From contig JAUYTX010000024.1 of assembly GCA_030695025.1 (NCBI GenBank), forward strand, positions 1 to 64,000: 64,000 nucleotides of DNA, given 5' to 3'. Both the position numbers and the translations under genes were made by a program. The notes under the pieces were generated by a model. The model was not told the DNA's origin. It was given only the letters and a program-made list of their open reading frames with translations, and ran no database searches. Shown here piece after piece: positions 8,808 through 18,517 of this stretch. Numbering within the stretch: position 1 is the first letter of the stretch; the number at the start of each line of letters is the position of its first letter. The stretch comes from Bacteroidales bacterium (GTDB lineage Bacteria > Bacteroidota > Bacteroidia > Bacteroidales > UBA932).

Positions 8808-9293
8808 ATGGCATCATTTAATTTTCAGCAGTATATAACAAGGGCAGCAAAATACCTGGTATACCTTGTTGTAGTTTTTATTCTTGTTATTGGAGTTTTC
8901 TCCCTGATAACAAGACAGAGCTTCAATTTCAGTTCTCTCTTCCGTGAAGGGACAGAGGTTCAGATAATAATATTCCTTCTGGCTCTCTCTTTCATATATC
9001 CAATATTCGGATTTGCAAAAAAGAGGGTATATCTGAACAAGACTTTTGCACAGGACAGGGAGAAGATTACAGATGTGTTTCAGAGATGTAATTTCGTTCA
9101 GGATAATGAAGGTCCTGATTTTGTTGTTTTTCGCCACAAGTCATCCTTCATGAGGTTAATGAGAATGTTTGAGGACAAGATTACCGTTAACTATTCCGAT
9201 AATCCTATTGTTCTTGACGGCATGAGAAAAGATGTTTACAGAATTGCGCGCATGATTGAATACGCTGTAAGAGACGATAGGAACGACGGCTAA
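8808..9293 (+). CDS. Small two-helix membrane protein, function unknown
   Basis: 161 residues with two hydrophobic segments (about 16-36 and 51-68) and a soluble C-terminal part of about 90 residues, likely cytoplasmic, with the pattern VVFRHKSSFMRLMRMFEDKI. No recognised catalytic motif. It follows the ROK kinase gene by 13 bp and probably shares its transcript. Its last four bases overlap the end of trmB on the other strand, leaving no room for a terminator. I do not recognise the family with confidence. Confidence 0.72.
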   Translation: MASFNFQQYITRAAKYLVYLVVVFILVIGVFSLITRQSFNFSSLFREGTEVQIIIFLLALSFIYPIFGFAKKRVYLNKTFAQDREKITDVFQRCNFVQDNEGPDFVVFRHKSSFMRLMRMFEDKITVNYSDNPIVLDGMRKDVYRIARMIEYAVRDDRNDG

Positions 9294-9997
9294 AGATCTT
9301 CGGGATTCCATTCAGGTTCAGTAAGTTTACCTGCCTTTCTAAGTTTAAATGAAAGGTAGGTAATTTTCATTCCCTGCGAGAGAAACTCTGATTCATACCG
9401 GGTTTTTACAGAGAGAAGAGCATCGGCCCGGCCGGTACCGTAAATATCGTCATTGGCCTCTATCAGCTCAAGTTTATTATGTTTTATCAGTTCAAGTGTG
9501 TATAGGTGAAGAAACCTGCTGTCTGTCTTAAGGTGAACAACCCCTTCGTCTCTTAGAAACTTTCTGTATCTCTCAAGAAAATATGATGATGTGAGCCTCT
9601 TTGAACTCTTCTTCATTTGAGGGTCGGGAAAGGTAATCCATATCTCAGAAACCTCATCGCAATCAAATGCGCTTTGTGCAAATTCAATACGACATCTTAA
9701 AAAAGCGGCGTTTGGAATACTCTCTTCGGTAACAGTCTTTGCTCCCCTCCACATTCTTGCCCCTTTAATATCAACACCAATAAAGTTTTTGTAGGGAAAT
9801 CTTCTGGCAAGCTCTACAGTGTACTCGCCTCTTCCACAACCCAGCTCAAGTACAACCGGATTGTTGTTTTTGAATTGCATTGTATTCCAATTGCCCTTCA
9901 TATTGCAGTCACCGTTAAAGACATCACTGAACTCCGGCTGGTGAAGGCACTCAAAGCTCTTGTTCTCTTCAAATCTTTTTAATTTATCCTTTCCCAT
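9290..9997 (-). CDS. trmB: tRNA (guanine-N7-)-methyltransferase
   Basis: Makes m7G46 in the variable loop of tRNAs using SAM. The 235-residue protein has motif I ELGCGRGEYT at 51-60, GVDIKGARMWRGA at 74-86, and the family-typical FPDPQMKKSSKRL segment, where the Asp and Lys sit in the TrmB active site (commonly DPWPKKRH in other phyla). It is the last gene of the leftward TPR-U32-holB-ricT-gldH-trmB operon, one base after gldH. Identification is firm. Confidence 0.96.
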   Translation of the reverse strand: MGKDKLKRFEENKSFECLHQPEFSDVFNGDCNMKGNWNTMQFKNNNPVVLELGCGRGEYTVELARRFPYKNFIGVDIKGARMWRGAKTVTEESIPNAAFLRCRIEFAQSAFDCDEVSEIWITFPDPQMKKSSKRLTSSYFLERYRKFLRDEGVVHLKTDSRFLHLYTLELIKHNKLELIEANDDIYGTGRADALLSVKTRYESEFLSQGMKITYLSFKLRKAGKLTEPEWNPEDL

Positions 9998-9998
9998 T

Positions 9999-10439
9999 TT
10001 ACATCTTTCTAATTATAACGCCCATCTCTCCTGTACCTGAATTATTACCGTACTCTTCACCGGTTGACAAAGCAAAGGTCCAGTTACCGCTTTTGGCAAA
10101 TTTAACACCTTCACGATACTTCCAGTACATATCAGACCATCTGCCGCTTTTGGCAGAAATATTCGGGATGTTTGATTTTGTTACAGGCAAACTGAGTGTA
10201 TCTCTGTAGATATTTCCCTCCGGAGAGGTTATATCCAGGATCAGTTGCACCATTTTATCTGAGTAACCTGCAGGTAGTCTTGCATATAGGTCTATTGCGT
10301 AGCTTGACAGAGTATCTTCAGCAGTGAATCGGGTAATATGTCTGTAGCCCGTTGAAAAACTCCCCCAACCTGAGCAGGAGAGAATTAGCAATGGGAAAAG
10401 GAGAATTACAGATCTAAGATTTCTGTTGATTTGAGTCAT
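9999..10439 (-). CDS. gldH: GldH-like gliding motility lipoprotein
   Basis: 146-residue lipoprotein. The ATG at 10439 is chosen because a purine-rich AAGAGGGG lies just upstream and the protein then begins with a normal signal peptide ending in ILSC with the lipidated Cys at residue 22. A 36-residue longer reading has no signal character. The mature part resembles GldH, a lipoprotein needed for gliding in Flavobacterium but also widespread in non-gliding Bacteroidota, so motility should not be inferred. The first 26 bases overlap the end of ricT, which points to coupled translation. Family call by pattern and by the conserved holB-ricT-gldH order. Confidence 0.8.
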   Translation of the reverse strand: MTQINRNLRSVILLFPLLILSCSGWGSFSTGYRHITRFTAEDTLSSYAIDLYARLPAGYSDKMVQLILDITSPEGNIYRDTLSLPVTKSNIPNISAKSGRWSDMYWKYREGVKFAKSGNWTFALSTGEEYGNNSGTGEMGVIIRKM

Positions 10440-11592
10440 TTTCCCCTCTTTTTCTGTTATTACGCGAAGGTTTTCCCCTTTTTGGATGTCTGTGTCTGTC
10501 GTTGTTCTTCTCATCGAAGCGCGAAATGCTGTCCTCTCCGACTGCACTCATAAATTCAGGAGATTTTTCCGCCTTCTTCTCATTGACGTTAGATACCTTT
10601 ATGCCTCTCCTGTTAAGTTTTATAATCTCCTTAACCTTTTCGGCATCCAGAGGAAACATATTGGTCATGCTGTTCTGTTCGTAGGAGAACCACATAACTC
10701 CCTTTAGTGTATCTGTCTTTACAAGGAAAATTTGCCCCTCTTCGGTTTCAAGAGGGCCTCTAACCTGAGGAATGTTTATATGTGCGTCAATGTAAGTTGG
10801 TGCTTCGTAATTTATGCAGCATTTGAGTTTGCTGCATTGTCCGGCAAGCTTCTGAGGATTTAAAGATAGATCCTGAGTTCTGGCAGCTTGTGTTGTTATT
10901 GACTGGAAATCAGACATATAGCGTGAGCAGCATAGCTCCTGGCCGCATACTCCTATTCCTCCTATAAGACCGGCCTCCTGCCGGGCTCCAATCTGCTTCA
11001 TCTCTATACGAATTCTGAATTCGTCCGCAAAGAGTCGGATTAACTGCCTGAAGTCTACTCGTTCGTCAGCTATGTAATAAAAAATTGCTTTTGTACCATC
11101 TCCCTGGAATTCAACATCTCCTATTTTCATGTTCAGATTAAGCGATGCCGCTATCTGCCTTGCGCGAATCATGGTTTTGTGCTCTCTTGCAATTGCCTCC
11201 TGCCATCTTTCAATGTCGAGCATCTTGGCCTTTCTGAATATCTTTTTAAACTCGTAAGTTTTTATATCTATGTTGTTTCTTCTCAGTTGAGGAATAATGA
11301 CAGGCCCATTGAGGGTAACAATGCCCAAATCGTGACCGTTTGTTGCCTCTACTACTACCAGATCACCTACCTGAATTGATATGCTGGAGGTATTTTTAAA
11401 ATAGAGCTTTCTGGTGTTCTTGAACCTTACCTCAAAAGTATCCTGGGTAAGTTCGTCAGGGATATCTTTGAGCCAGTCAAAGACACTTAGTTTACAACAA
11501 CAAGACTGAAATACGAATTTTAACTCCCCTTCGGGAGTACGTTCAGTAATGCTGCCCCGTGTACAATCATATTTTATGTTTTGTGTATCCAT
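10414..11592 (-). CDS. ricT: PSP1 domain protein, RicT/YaaT-like
   Basis: 392-residue protein with a PSP1 C-terminal domain. Cysteine clusters GVCGQELCCSRY and QCSKLKCCINYE match the conserved Cys of RicT-type proteins, which in Bacillus bind Fe-S clusters in the RicAFT complex that influences RNase Y and phosphorelay. The N-terminus has an additional CCC triplet near residue 32. The C-terminal 40 or so residues are Lys/Arg/Asn-rich and probably disordered or RNA-binding. In Bacteroidota this gene is regularly placed next to holB and gldH, as here. The role in this phylum is not established; RicA and RicF were not seen. Confidence 0.88.
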   Translation of the reverse strand: MDTQNIKYDCTRGSITERTPEGELKFVFQSCCCKLSVFDWLKDIPDELTQDTFEVRFKNTRKLYFKNTSSISIQVGDLVVVEATNGHDLGIVTLNGPVIIPQLRRNNIDIKTYEFKKIFRKAKMLDIERWQEAIAREHKTMIRARQIAASLNLNMKIGDVEFQGDGTKAIFYYIADERVDFRQLIRLFADEFRIRIEMKQIGARQEAGLIGGIGVCGQELCCSRYMSDFQSITTQAARTQDLSLNPQKLAGQCSKLKCCINYEAPTYIDAHINIPQVRGPLETEEGQIFLVKTDTLKGVMWFSYEQNSMTNMFPLDAEKVKEIIKLNRRGIKVSNVNEKKAEKSPEFMSAVGEDSISRFDEKNNDRHRHPKRGKPSRNNRKRGENDSNQQKS

Positions 11593-11601
11593 ATTTTGAA
11601 A

Positions 11602-12729
11602 CTACAAAGATAGAAAAAAGCGATTACCAAGATCTGCAAATATATACTTTGAGTTTACATTCCTGTCAATGTCTGCAAGTGCGTTATTTAGAACATCATA
11701 TCCCTTTACAAAGAATGCCGGCTTGAGCCTGCCTGCCCAATACCTGATAAACTCTCTCTGGGCGGGAGGGGTGTTTGAAACCTCGGGGGTACCTGCCTGT
11801 GTTATTAGGGCTCTTCTTAAAAATTCAAGAGTGTACTCACAAAATGTGCGTTGTTTCTCTCTCCCGTGAATAGATATCTCCTCCCAAAACTGTATTATTT
11901 TTTTCAGGTCCTTTGTTGCGCACCCTTCCAGCAGAACGGTCAGTGGTTGATAAAACTCACTCTCTTTTCCTGACTCCCCTATCAAAGCCCTTGATCTGCT
12001 TAAACTTCCTCCGGAAATTCCTGCCCAAAAAAGAGCCTCATCCGGGGTAATATCAAACTCTTCGGTGAGTTCTGCCGCAAGCTCTTCGGTCTCGGCAGGT
12101 GAAAGTTTAAATATCTGACATCGTGAAACAATTGTAGATATAACTCTTTCCGGAGCTTCACTTACCAGAAAAATAAATGTTTCGGGTGGCGGCTCCTCCA
12201 ATAACTTAAGGAGTTTGTTTGCAGCCTCCTGATTCATCCTTTCGGGCAGCCACATAATAAGAAATTTTTTGCCCCCTTCAAATGATCTAAGGCTCAGTTT
12301 GCGGGATATAAGTGCCGCTTCGTTTACACCAATTATGCCCGATTTATTCTCAATTCCTATAAACTCGTACCACTCCTGCTCTGTAACATAGCAGTTTTCG
12401 CCAATGATCTCCCTCCACTCAGAAGCAAAAAGGTCACTTACCGGTTTCTTATCTGCAGTAATGTTTTTAGTAGAACTTACCGGCATTGCAAAGTGCAAAT
12501 CGGGGTGGATAAGCTTTCTGAACTTGTTGCAAGAGGGGCATGTTCCACACGAGTCTCCTCCCTCTTTAGAAGGGCATGCCATGTACTGAGCAAACGCTAT
12601 TGCCAGTGGCAGTGCTCCATATCCGGGCTCTTCGCAAAACAGTATTGCGTGACTCACCCTCCCCTCATCCGCCATTGCGGCAAGTTGTCTCTTTATCTTT
12701 TTTTGTCCTACTATTTCGGCAAACTGCAT
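11602..12729 (-). CDS. holB: DNA polymerase III delta-prime subunit (clamp loader)
   Basis: AAA+ clamp-loader subunit of 375 residues. The zinc module is visible (C52, C61, C64, C67), as is the SRC arginine-finger motif in TIVSRCQIFKL. The P-loop position reads CEEPGYGALPLA and lacks the GKT of a working ATPase, as expected of delta-prime rather than gamma/tau. The segment KLLKLLEEPP is the typical sensor-preceding motif. It is located 9 bp before ricT and 11 bp after the U32 gene in the same operon. Confidence 0.93.
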   Translation of the reverse strand: MQFAEIVGQKKIKRQLAAMADEGRVSHAILFCEEPGYGALPLAIAFAQYMACPSKEGGDSCGTCPSCNKFRKLIHPDLHFAMPVSSTKNITADKKPVSDLFASEWREIIGENCYVTEQEWYEFIGIENKSGIIGVNEAALISRKLSLRSFEGGKKFLIMWLPERMNQEAANKLLKLLEEPPPETFIFLVSEAPERVISTIVSRCQIFKLSPAETEELAAELTEEFDITPDEALFWAGISGGSLSRSRALIGESGKESEFYQPLTVLLEGCATKDLKKIIQFWEEISIHGREKQRTFCEYTLEFLRRALITQAGTPEVSNTPPAQREFIRYWAGRLKPAFFVKGYDVLNNALADIDRNVNSKYIFADLGNRFFLSL

Positions 12730-12740
12730 ACAGTTTTGTT

Positions 12741-14582
12741 TTATCCAAATATAACCATTTCACAATTCTTACAATCAAACCCAAGGCGAAATCGCTTTCC
12801 TCGATTTTCAAGAAAGAGAGGCTCGTTGTATTTTACTTTGCTCCCTTCAGAGGGGCAGGTACCAAGTTCAAACTTGATGCAATATTTACACCTCATCAAT
12901 TCAGCCTCCTCCGGGGCGCTGATCTCAAAAGCGTCATCCACAGATTTTGCTCCAATTTGACTATAGAGCGCTTTTGTGTGCGAATTTGCTGCATTGGTGC
13001 GATAGTCCAAAGCCTTACCCTCCAATATACCCTGTGTTACCAGCGAAGCTCTGTCGGGCGCACTCTTTTCATTAGAGTTTTTTGTAACTGGAACAGATTC
13101 AAACATTTCAGCCAAAGCTCTTCTTACTTCGTTAAGTACCGAAGCGGGGTAAAATAAAACCTCTTCAATATCTGTACTTTCAAGTTTAAATATGTAGATT
13201 CCGGAACTCTTTTCAATTTGTCGTTTTATACCAGAAAGCGAAGCCTCTCTGTTTTGTGCCCTCTCAAAAACACCCTCAATATTTACACTCGCTTTCACCC
13301 CATCTTCTCTTACCCCTTCGAGAGTTGTTCCTTCGCTACTGCTTATAAACCTAACTAATATCTCTATTAATCTTTTGGGCATATTGCTCTCCAGCTCCTT
13401 TTCAAATGAGTGGTTATAGTTTCGGTATAGTGCTGATCCTGGAGGTAATGATATCTTGTCGTTTGTATGAACTGTTTTCCCTTCGGAGAGGCTGGCCCTT
13501 ATGCCTGTTATCTCTCCTTTTGGTGAGATAAAGCAGAGGCCGTCTCCATTACTGATTCTCTCCTGTGATTTATAACTGAAAATCAGATTCCCTCTGCTGT
13601 CAGATGAGGTTGATTCCACTTTGCCTATGTATTCACCCACTGATTTTGCGCTGTCGCCACTGTTCCACTCTCCCCTACTTCCTTCAATGTAGAGGTTTGT
13701 GTAACCTCTGTTAAAAGTAGTCTGTGGTCTTGGGGCAAATCCTCCATACAACTTTCCGAGAGAGCTTTGCCTGAAACCCGAGTTGTTATCCAGAAAATTA
13801 TCGGTAACAGCTCTGTAATACCTCACAATGTTCTTAATATATGATATTCCCTTGAGTCTTCCTTCGATTTTAAATGATGTTATGCCTGCTTTTGCCAGCT
13901 GTGGAATATAATCGGCCAGATTCAAGTCTTTTAATGAAAGTAGTGGTTTATCTTTGACGAGCACCTTTCCTTTACTGTCAATAAGATTGTAGTCTGAGCG
14001 GCAAGGTTGAGCACACTCCCCTCTGTTTCCGCTGCGACCGGTTATGCGGCTGCTCATATAGCATTGCCCACTGTAACAGACGCAAAGCGCACCGTGTACA
14101 AAGCTTTCAAGATGGGCTGAACAGTTATCGCTTATCTCCTTTATCTGCTCCAGAGAGAGCTCCCTTGCGAGTATAAGGCGGTTAAAACCTAGTGACTCCA
14201 ACATTTTTGCCTGCTGCAGGGTTCTTATATTAGTTTGGGTTGATGCAAAGAGGGGTATTGGAGGAAGCTTTGCTTTGAGGAGACCAAGATCCTGAATAAT
14301 CAAAGCGTCACAACCTGCTTCATATGCATCCCAGGCTAGTTTGACAGCCTTCTCTATTTCGTTTTCAAATAATATTGTATTCAGAGTAAGATAGACACCG
14401 GCTCCATATCTGTGGGCATATTTGGCAAGTACTTCAATGTCGGAAAGAGGGTTGGCTGCGGCCTCCCTTGCACCGAATGACGGGCCTGCAATATAGAGAG
14501 CATCGGCACCGCAATCTATTGCTGCAATGCCGATGTCTATGTTTTTTGCCGGAGCTAAGATCTCTAACTCTCTTAGTTGCAC
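12741..14582 (-). CDS. U32 family protein, RlhA-like (RNA hydroxylation) rather than true peptidase
   Basis: 613 residues. The U32 signature lies at about 158-197: ESFVHGALCVCYSGQCYMSS then GNRGECAQPC, giving C167/C169, C174, C190 and C194 as candidate Fe-S ligands. Family members once called collagenases (PrtC) include E. coli TrhP and RlhA, which hydroxylate tRNA and 23S rRNA. The length and the extra C-terminal domain fit the RlhA type better. The last 50 residues hold a second cysteine set (CKYC, a single Cys, CKNC) that may bind metal. The start is a GTG at 14582, ten bases inside the end of the upstream TPR gene, implying coupling. Confidence 0.87.
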   Translation of the reverse strand: MQLRELEILAPAKNIDIGIAAIDCGADALYIAGPSFGAREAAANPLSDIEVLAKYAHRYGAGVYLTLNTILFENEIEKAVKLAWDAYEAGCDALIIQDLGLLKAKLPPIPLFASTQTNIRTLQQAKMLESLGFNRLILARELSLEQIKEISDNCSAHLESFVHGALCVCYSGQCYMSSRITGRSGNRGECAQPCRSDYNLIDSKGKVLVKDKPLLSLKDLNLADYIPQLAKAGITSFKIEGRLKGISYIKNIVRYYRAVTDNFLDNNSGFRQSSLGKLYGGFAPRPQTTFNRGYTNLYIEGSRGEWNSGDSAKSVGEYIGKVESTSSDSRGNLIFSYKSQERISNGDGLCFISPKGEITGIRASLSEGKTVHTNDKISLPPGSALYRNYNHSFEKELESNMPKRLIEILVRFISSSEGTTLEGVREDGVKASVNIEGVFERAQNREASLSGIKRQIEKSSGIYIFKLESTDIEEVLFYPASVLNEVRRALAEMFESVPVTKNSNEKSAPDRASLVTQGILEGKALDYRTNAANSHTKALYSQIGAKSVDDAFEISAPEEAELMRCKYCIKFELGTCPSEGSKVKYNEPLFLENRGKRFRLGFDCKNCEMVIFG

Positions 14583-15538
14583 TTCAATTGAGTTTTCACC
14601 TTATATTCTGCAATTTGCTTGTAAGTAGCATCATTTAGAAGCTGCTTGTAGTATCCGCAAGCTTTTGCATTATTCCCTTTTGCCTCATAAGCAACAGCAA
14701 GGTTGTAAATTGTACCGTTCTTATCCGACGCATTTGGGTCTGAAGCATAATAGCTTTCAAGCGCAGCAATTGCCTCATCATATTTCTTTAACTGAACACC
14801 TGCTAGGCCTACCAGTTTGTTGCCCTGAGGCGACTCATTGTATTCATTTGATTTTTTTGCATTTGCAAAAACCTCAGCCCAGTTTTTTGTACGGGTTGCA
14901 GCTGCAGATCTCTTAAGATAAATTAACGCAATCTGTCTTGGAGCAACTTCAGTTTCGCCAAGCTGAATTGCCTTTTCAAATGCTGCCAAAGCACCGGCTT
15001 CGTTTTCAAGACGACTTTCTGCAACTCCCATTCTAAAATATGCGTCTACATTTTTTGCATCAACTGCAATTACCTTTTTAAATCCGGCTATAGATTCAGG
15101 AAGTTTGCCCTCATTCAGAAGATTTGTTGCGTTAGCAAGCAGCAGTTGAGGGATAAGCATATTAGCCTCTTCAACAACATCCGGTTGCTCATATTTTGTA
15201 GCTGTCTCTGCCGCAAGTTTAATCTGAACTATTGAAACGTCAACATCTCCCGAAGTAGCAAGCTCTTTGCCGTAACGGAGGTGAATCTGAGGGATTATAC
15301 CCTTGCACTCCTTAATCATTGCATCACCCTCCTCAGCACGATCTTCTGCAGATAGAGTTTCAAGCATTTTTAGAGATTTGTTAAATGACTCAATCGCAGC
15401 AACATAATTGCTTTCACTCAGAGCTTTCCCTCCTGCATTGAATAAATCGGTTGCGCTTTGCATATCCTGAGCCGCAACTGAACCGAATGTCAGAATAGTA
15501 ACCAGACATATGGCTAAAAATGACTTGATCTTTTTCAT
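14573..15538 (-). CDS. Secreted tetratricopeptide-repeat protein
   Basis: 321 residues with an N-terminal signal peptide (about 1-23, ending VAAQ) and several TPR units, for example around AIESFNKSLKML, AYFRMGVAESRLENEAGALAAFEKAI and AIALESYY-like segments. No lipobox Cys, so it is probably soluble in the periplasm. It is the first gene of the six-gene leftward operon and has a two-box promoter upstream. A scaffolding or interaction role is all that can be inferred. Confidence 0.82.
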   Translation of the reverse strand: MKKIKSFLAICLVTILTFGSVAAQDMQSATDLFNAGGKALSESNYVAAIESFNKSLKMLETLSAEDRAEEGDAMIKECKGIIPQIHLRYGKELATSGDVDVSIVQIKLAAETATKYEQPDVVEEANMLIPQLLLANATNLLNEGKLPESIAGFKKVIAVDAKNVDAYFRMGVAESRLENEAGALAAFEKAIQLGETEVAPRQIALIYLKRSAAATRTKNWAEVFANAKKSNEYNESPQGNKLVGLAGVQLKKYDEAIAALESYYASDPNASDKNGTIYNLAVAYEAKGNNAKACGYYKQLLNDATYKQIAEYKVKTQLKCN

Positions 15539-15592
15539 TTGTGTAGTATTAAATTGAACATTAAAAAATTAGTTTCATTAAAGGGGTAATTA

Positions 15593-15624
15593 CAAAAATA
15601 TAAAAAACTAAATTAGGATGCAAA
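15593..15624 (-). promoter_or_regulatory. Promoter of the TPR-U32-holB-ricT-gldH-trmB operon
   Basis: Minus-strand TATTTTTG (15593-15600) with TTTG (15621-15624) exactly 20 bp upstream is a full match to the Bacteroidota -33/-7 pattern. It lies 54 bp before the ATG of the first operon gene. Confidence 0.6.
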
Positions 15625-15632
15625 ATATTAGT

Positions 15633-15640
15633 TACATTTG
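15633..15640 (+). promoter_or_regulatory. Candidate -7 box of the M16 protease gene
   Basis: TACATTTG fits TAnnTTTG and is 33 bp before the ATG at 15674, giving a short leader. It is back-to-back with the operon promoter on the other strand. Confidence 0.45.
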
Positions 15641-15673
15641 TACTATCTAATAAATTAAATCATTAAAAATCTT

Positions 15674-18490
15674 ATGAAACGACTATTTCTTATAGTGGCC
15701 TCGCTTTTTCTCACTTTTGGGTTAATGGCGCAGATGCCTCCGGTTTTGCCGCTGGACCCCAAGGTAAGAAGCGGAAAACTTGATAACGGATTAACTTACT
15801 TTGTAATGAAAAACGCCGAACCTAAAGGTCAGGCCGAATTTTTCATTGCTCAAAAGGTAGGAGCTATACTCGAAGAGGAGAACCAGAGAGGTCTGGCACA
15901 TTTCCTTGAGCACATGGCTTTTAACGGGACTAAAAACTTTCCTGATAACAAAATTATTTCATGGCTTGAGACAATAGGTGTTAAATTCGGAGCAAACCTG
16001 AATGCATATACTGCAGTTGACCAGACCGTTTACAATATCTCTGCAGTACCCGTAAGCAGACAGGGAATAATCGACTCCTGCCTCCTTATTTTACATGATT
16101 GGTCAAATTCTATCTCCCTTAATGAAGATGACATTGACAAGGAGAGAGGAGTTATTCGTGAAGAGCTTCGCACCAGAAGCAACGCGCAGATGAGAATGAT
16201 AGAAGCCTTGCTTCCGGAGATTATGCCGGGCAGTAAATATGCACACAGACTTCCCGGAGGACTTGTCTCTGTTATCGATAACTTCACCTACGAAGAGCTT
16301 AGGTCATATTATCGTAAATGGTATCGTCCAGATCTTCAGGGCATTATTGTTGTCGGAGATATCGATCCTGAGGCCGTAGAGAAACAAATAGTAAAATTAT
16401 TTGGAGCAATTCCTAAACCAAAGAATCCTGCAGTAAGAGAGGAGTTTGAAGTTCCAAATACAAAAGAGCCTCTTGTTTCGGTCGTAAGTGACCCGGAGGC
16501 AACTGGAACCAGCATTATGCTTATGTATAAGCATGATGTAATGCCTAAGCAATTCAGGCCTACAGTTGCATCTCTGGTGAACAACTACCTGAAGAGTATG
16601 ACCACAATGATGCTCAATGCCAGGCTTGCAGATATCACTCAAAAGGCAAACGCTCCATTCACAAGGGCTTCGGCATCACACAGTGACTTTATTGTCTCAA
16701 ACACAAAGGCCTCCTTTGGTATTTCAGCCGGCGCAAAAGACGGAGGAATTGAAGAGGCTCTGAGGGCTATTGTTCACGAAGCAGAAAAGGTGAAGAGATT
16801 TGGCTTTACGCCTTCTGAATATGAGAGAGCAAAGGCAAACTATATTAGCCGCCTTGAGCAAACTTTCAAAGAGAGGGAAAAACTTAGCAACTCATATTTT
16901 ACAGATCAGATTCTAAACCACTTCCTCACAGGTGAGGCCTTGCCCGGTATAGAGATGGAGTACGCCATGATGCAGCAGATTGCTCCGGCGATTCCTCTTG
17001 AGCAGATTAACACATTTGCAATGTCCCTTCCAACCGAAGAGAATGTTGTTGTTGCGGTAATGATGCCAAGGAAAGATGGTATTGTTATTCCTGAAAAGGA
17101 GAACCTGCTTGCTGTATTCAAGGATGCCCACGATGACGAACTTGAACCATACAAAGAGACTGTTTCAAACGAGCCGCTAATTTCAAAATTACCTGCACCC
17201 GGCAAAGTTGTTACTGAAGTTTCTGAGCCAATGAGCGGCGGTACGGTATGGAACCTTTCAAACGGAGCAACCGTTGTTGTTAAGAAGACTGATTTCAAAG
17301 AGGACCAAATTGTATTCCAGGCAGTAAGCCGGGGTGGTTACTCACTGACAGATCTCTCAGATGTTACAAACACCAAAGTTATTAATGACCTTATATCAAT
17401 TGGCGGTCTTGGCAAATTCAGCGCAACTGATTTAAGAAAGATGCTTGCAGGAAAACTTGTGGGTTTACGCCCTACAATCGGAGCAAGCAGCGAAACTTTT
17501 ACCGGAAACAGCACTCCTAAAGATATTGAAACCTTAATGCAGCTTCTTCACCTTTATTTTACGTCACTCAGAAAAGATGATGATGCATTCCAGTCGTTTA
17601 AAGGAAGGATGGAGGCATCTCTTAAAAATGCGGCAGCTGAGCCAATGACAGCATTCTCAGACACACTTCAGAAATATCTATATAACAACAACCCTTATGC
17701 AAAAAGGATTACTGTTGAGATGCTTAACAAGATTGACTATGACAGGACTCTAAATATTGCAAGGGAGCGTTTTGCAAATGCAGCTGATTTCACATTTGTA
17801 TTTGTAGGTAATGTTGACCCTGCTACTCTTAAGCCTTTGGTTGAAAAATATATTGCATCACTCCCGGGCAACAAGGGCAAGAAAGAGGATTGGAAAAACA
17901 TTGGGATGGTTCCGGTAAAAGGAAAGGTGCAAAAGCACTTCGATAAGGAGATGCAGACACCTAAGGCTACTATCTACTCTATTTACACAGGAAAAATCCC
18001 TTACAATGTTGAAAATCTGATTATGGCCAGTATGACCAAACAGATATTCGATATGGTATTTACTCGCACTATCCGTGAAGAAGAGCAAGGAACATACGGC
18101 GTTGGTGTTAATATGAGCCTTAGCTACTATCCTGATGATAGCTTCTCATTTTTGTTTGGTTTTGATACCGATGTTGCTCTTAGAGACAGACTTCTTGCAA
18201 GAGCTTACAAAGAGATCGGACTTGTTCTTGAAAATGGCATTAAGGCAGAAGATTTTAACAAGACTGTCGAGTATATGACCAAGAATTATACTCAGAATCT
18301 TAGGGAAAACAATTATTGGATTGGTACTATATCAAACAGATACCTGATTGGTAAAGACCTCCATACAACTTATGAGACTGCACTTAAAGCTGTTACTCCT
18401 GCAAAACTCCAGAACTTTATGAAAGAGATGTTCAAGCAGGGCAATCAGTTTGAAATAATAATGAACGGCTTTGCGGCTGAACAAAAATAG
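15674..18490 (+). CDS. M16 family zinc protease, two-domain, secreted
   Basis: 938-residue pitrilysin/insulinase-type protease with a signal peptide (about 1-20). The catalytic HxxEH is at 76-80 (HFLEH), with the distal zinc ligand E157 77 residues after the second His, the spacing of pitrilysin. The second half (from about residue 520) is an inactive M16 repeat, so both halves of the clam shell are in one chain. It probably degrades peptides in the periplasm. It appears to have its own promoter and may be co-transcribed with the DUF3109 gene 27 bp downstream. Confidence 0.93.
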   Translation: MKRLFLIVASLFLTFGLMAQMPPVLPLDPKVRSGKLDNGLTYFVMKNAEPKGQAEFFIAQKVGAILEEENQRGLAHFLEHMAFNGTKNFPDNKIISWLETIGVKFGANLNAYTAVDQTVYNISAVPVSRQGIIDSCLLILHDWSNSISLNEDDIDKERGVIREELRTRSNAQMRMIEALLPEIMPGSKYAHRLPGGLVSVIDNFTYEELRSYYRKWYRPDLQGIIVVGDIDPEAVEKQIVKLFGAIPKPKNPAVREEFEVPNTKEPLVSVVSDPEATGTSIMLMYKHDVMPKQFRPTVASLVNNYLKSMTTMMLNARLADITQKANAPFTRASASHSDFIVSNTKASFGISAGAKDGGIEEALRAIVHEAEKVKRFGFTPSEYERAKANYISRLEQTFKEREKLSNSYFTDQILNHFLTGEALPGIEMEYAMMQQIAPAIPLEQINTFAMSLPTEENVVVAVMMPRKDGIVIPEKENLLAVFKDAHDDELEPYKETVSNEPLISKLPAPGKVVTEVSEPMSGGTVWNLSNGATVVVKKTDFKEDQIVFQAVSRGGYSLTDLSDVTNTKVINDLISIGGLGKFSATDLRKMLAGKLVGLRPTIGASSETFTGNSTPKDIETLMQLLHLYFTSLRKDDDAFQSFKGRMEASLKNAAAEPMTAFSDTLQKYLYNNNPYAKRITVEMLNKIDYDRTLNIARERFANAADFTFVFVGNVDPATLKPLVEKYIASLPGNKGKKEDWKNIGMVPVKGKVQKHFDKEMQTPKATIYSIYTGKIPYNVENLIMASMTKQIFDMVFTRTIREEEQGTYGVGVNMSLSYYPDDSFSFLFGFDTDVALRDRLLARAYKEIGLVLENGIKAEDFNKTVEYMTKNYTQNLRENNYWIGTISNRYLIGKDLHTTYETALKAVTPAKLQNFMKEMFKQGNQFEIIMNGFAAEQK

Positions 18491-18517
18491 AACACAGTAA
18501 CCATATAACACTGATTA

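Noticed and set aside
10440..10547. Longer reading of gldH with 36 extra N-terminal residues
   Set aside because: The extension is charged, lies fully inside ricT, and would bury the signal peptide. The ATG at 10439 has a purine-rich site ahead.
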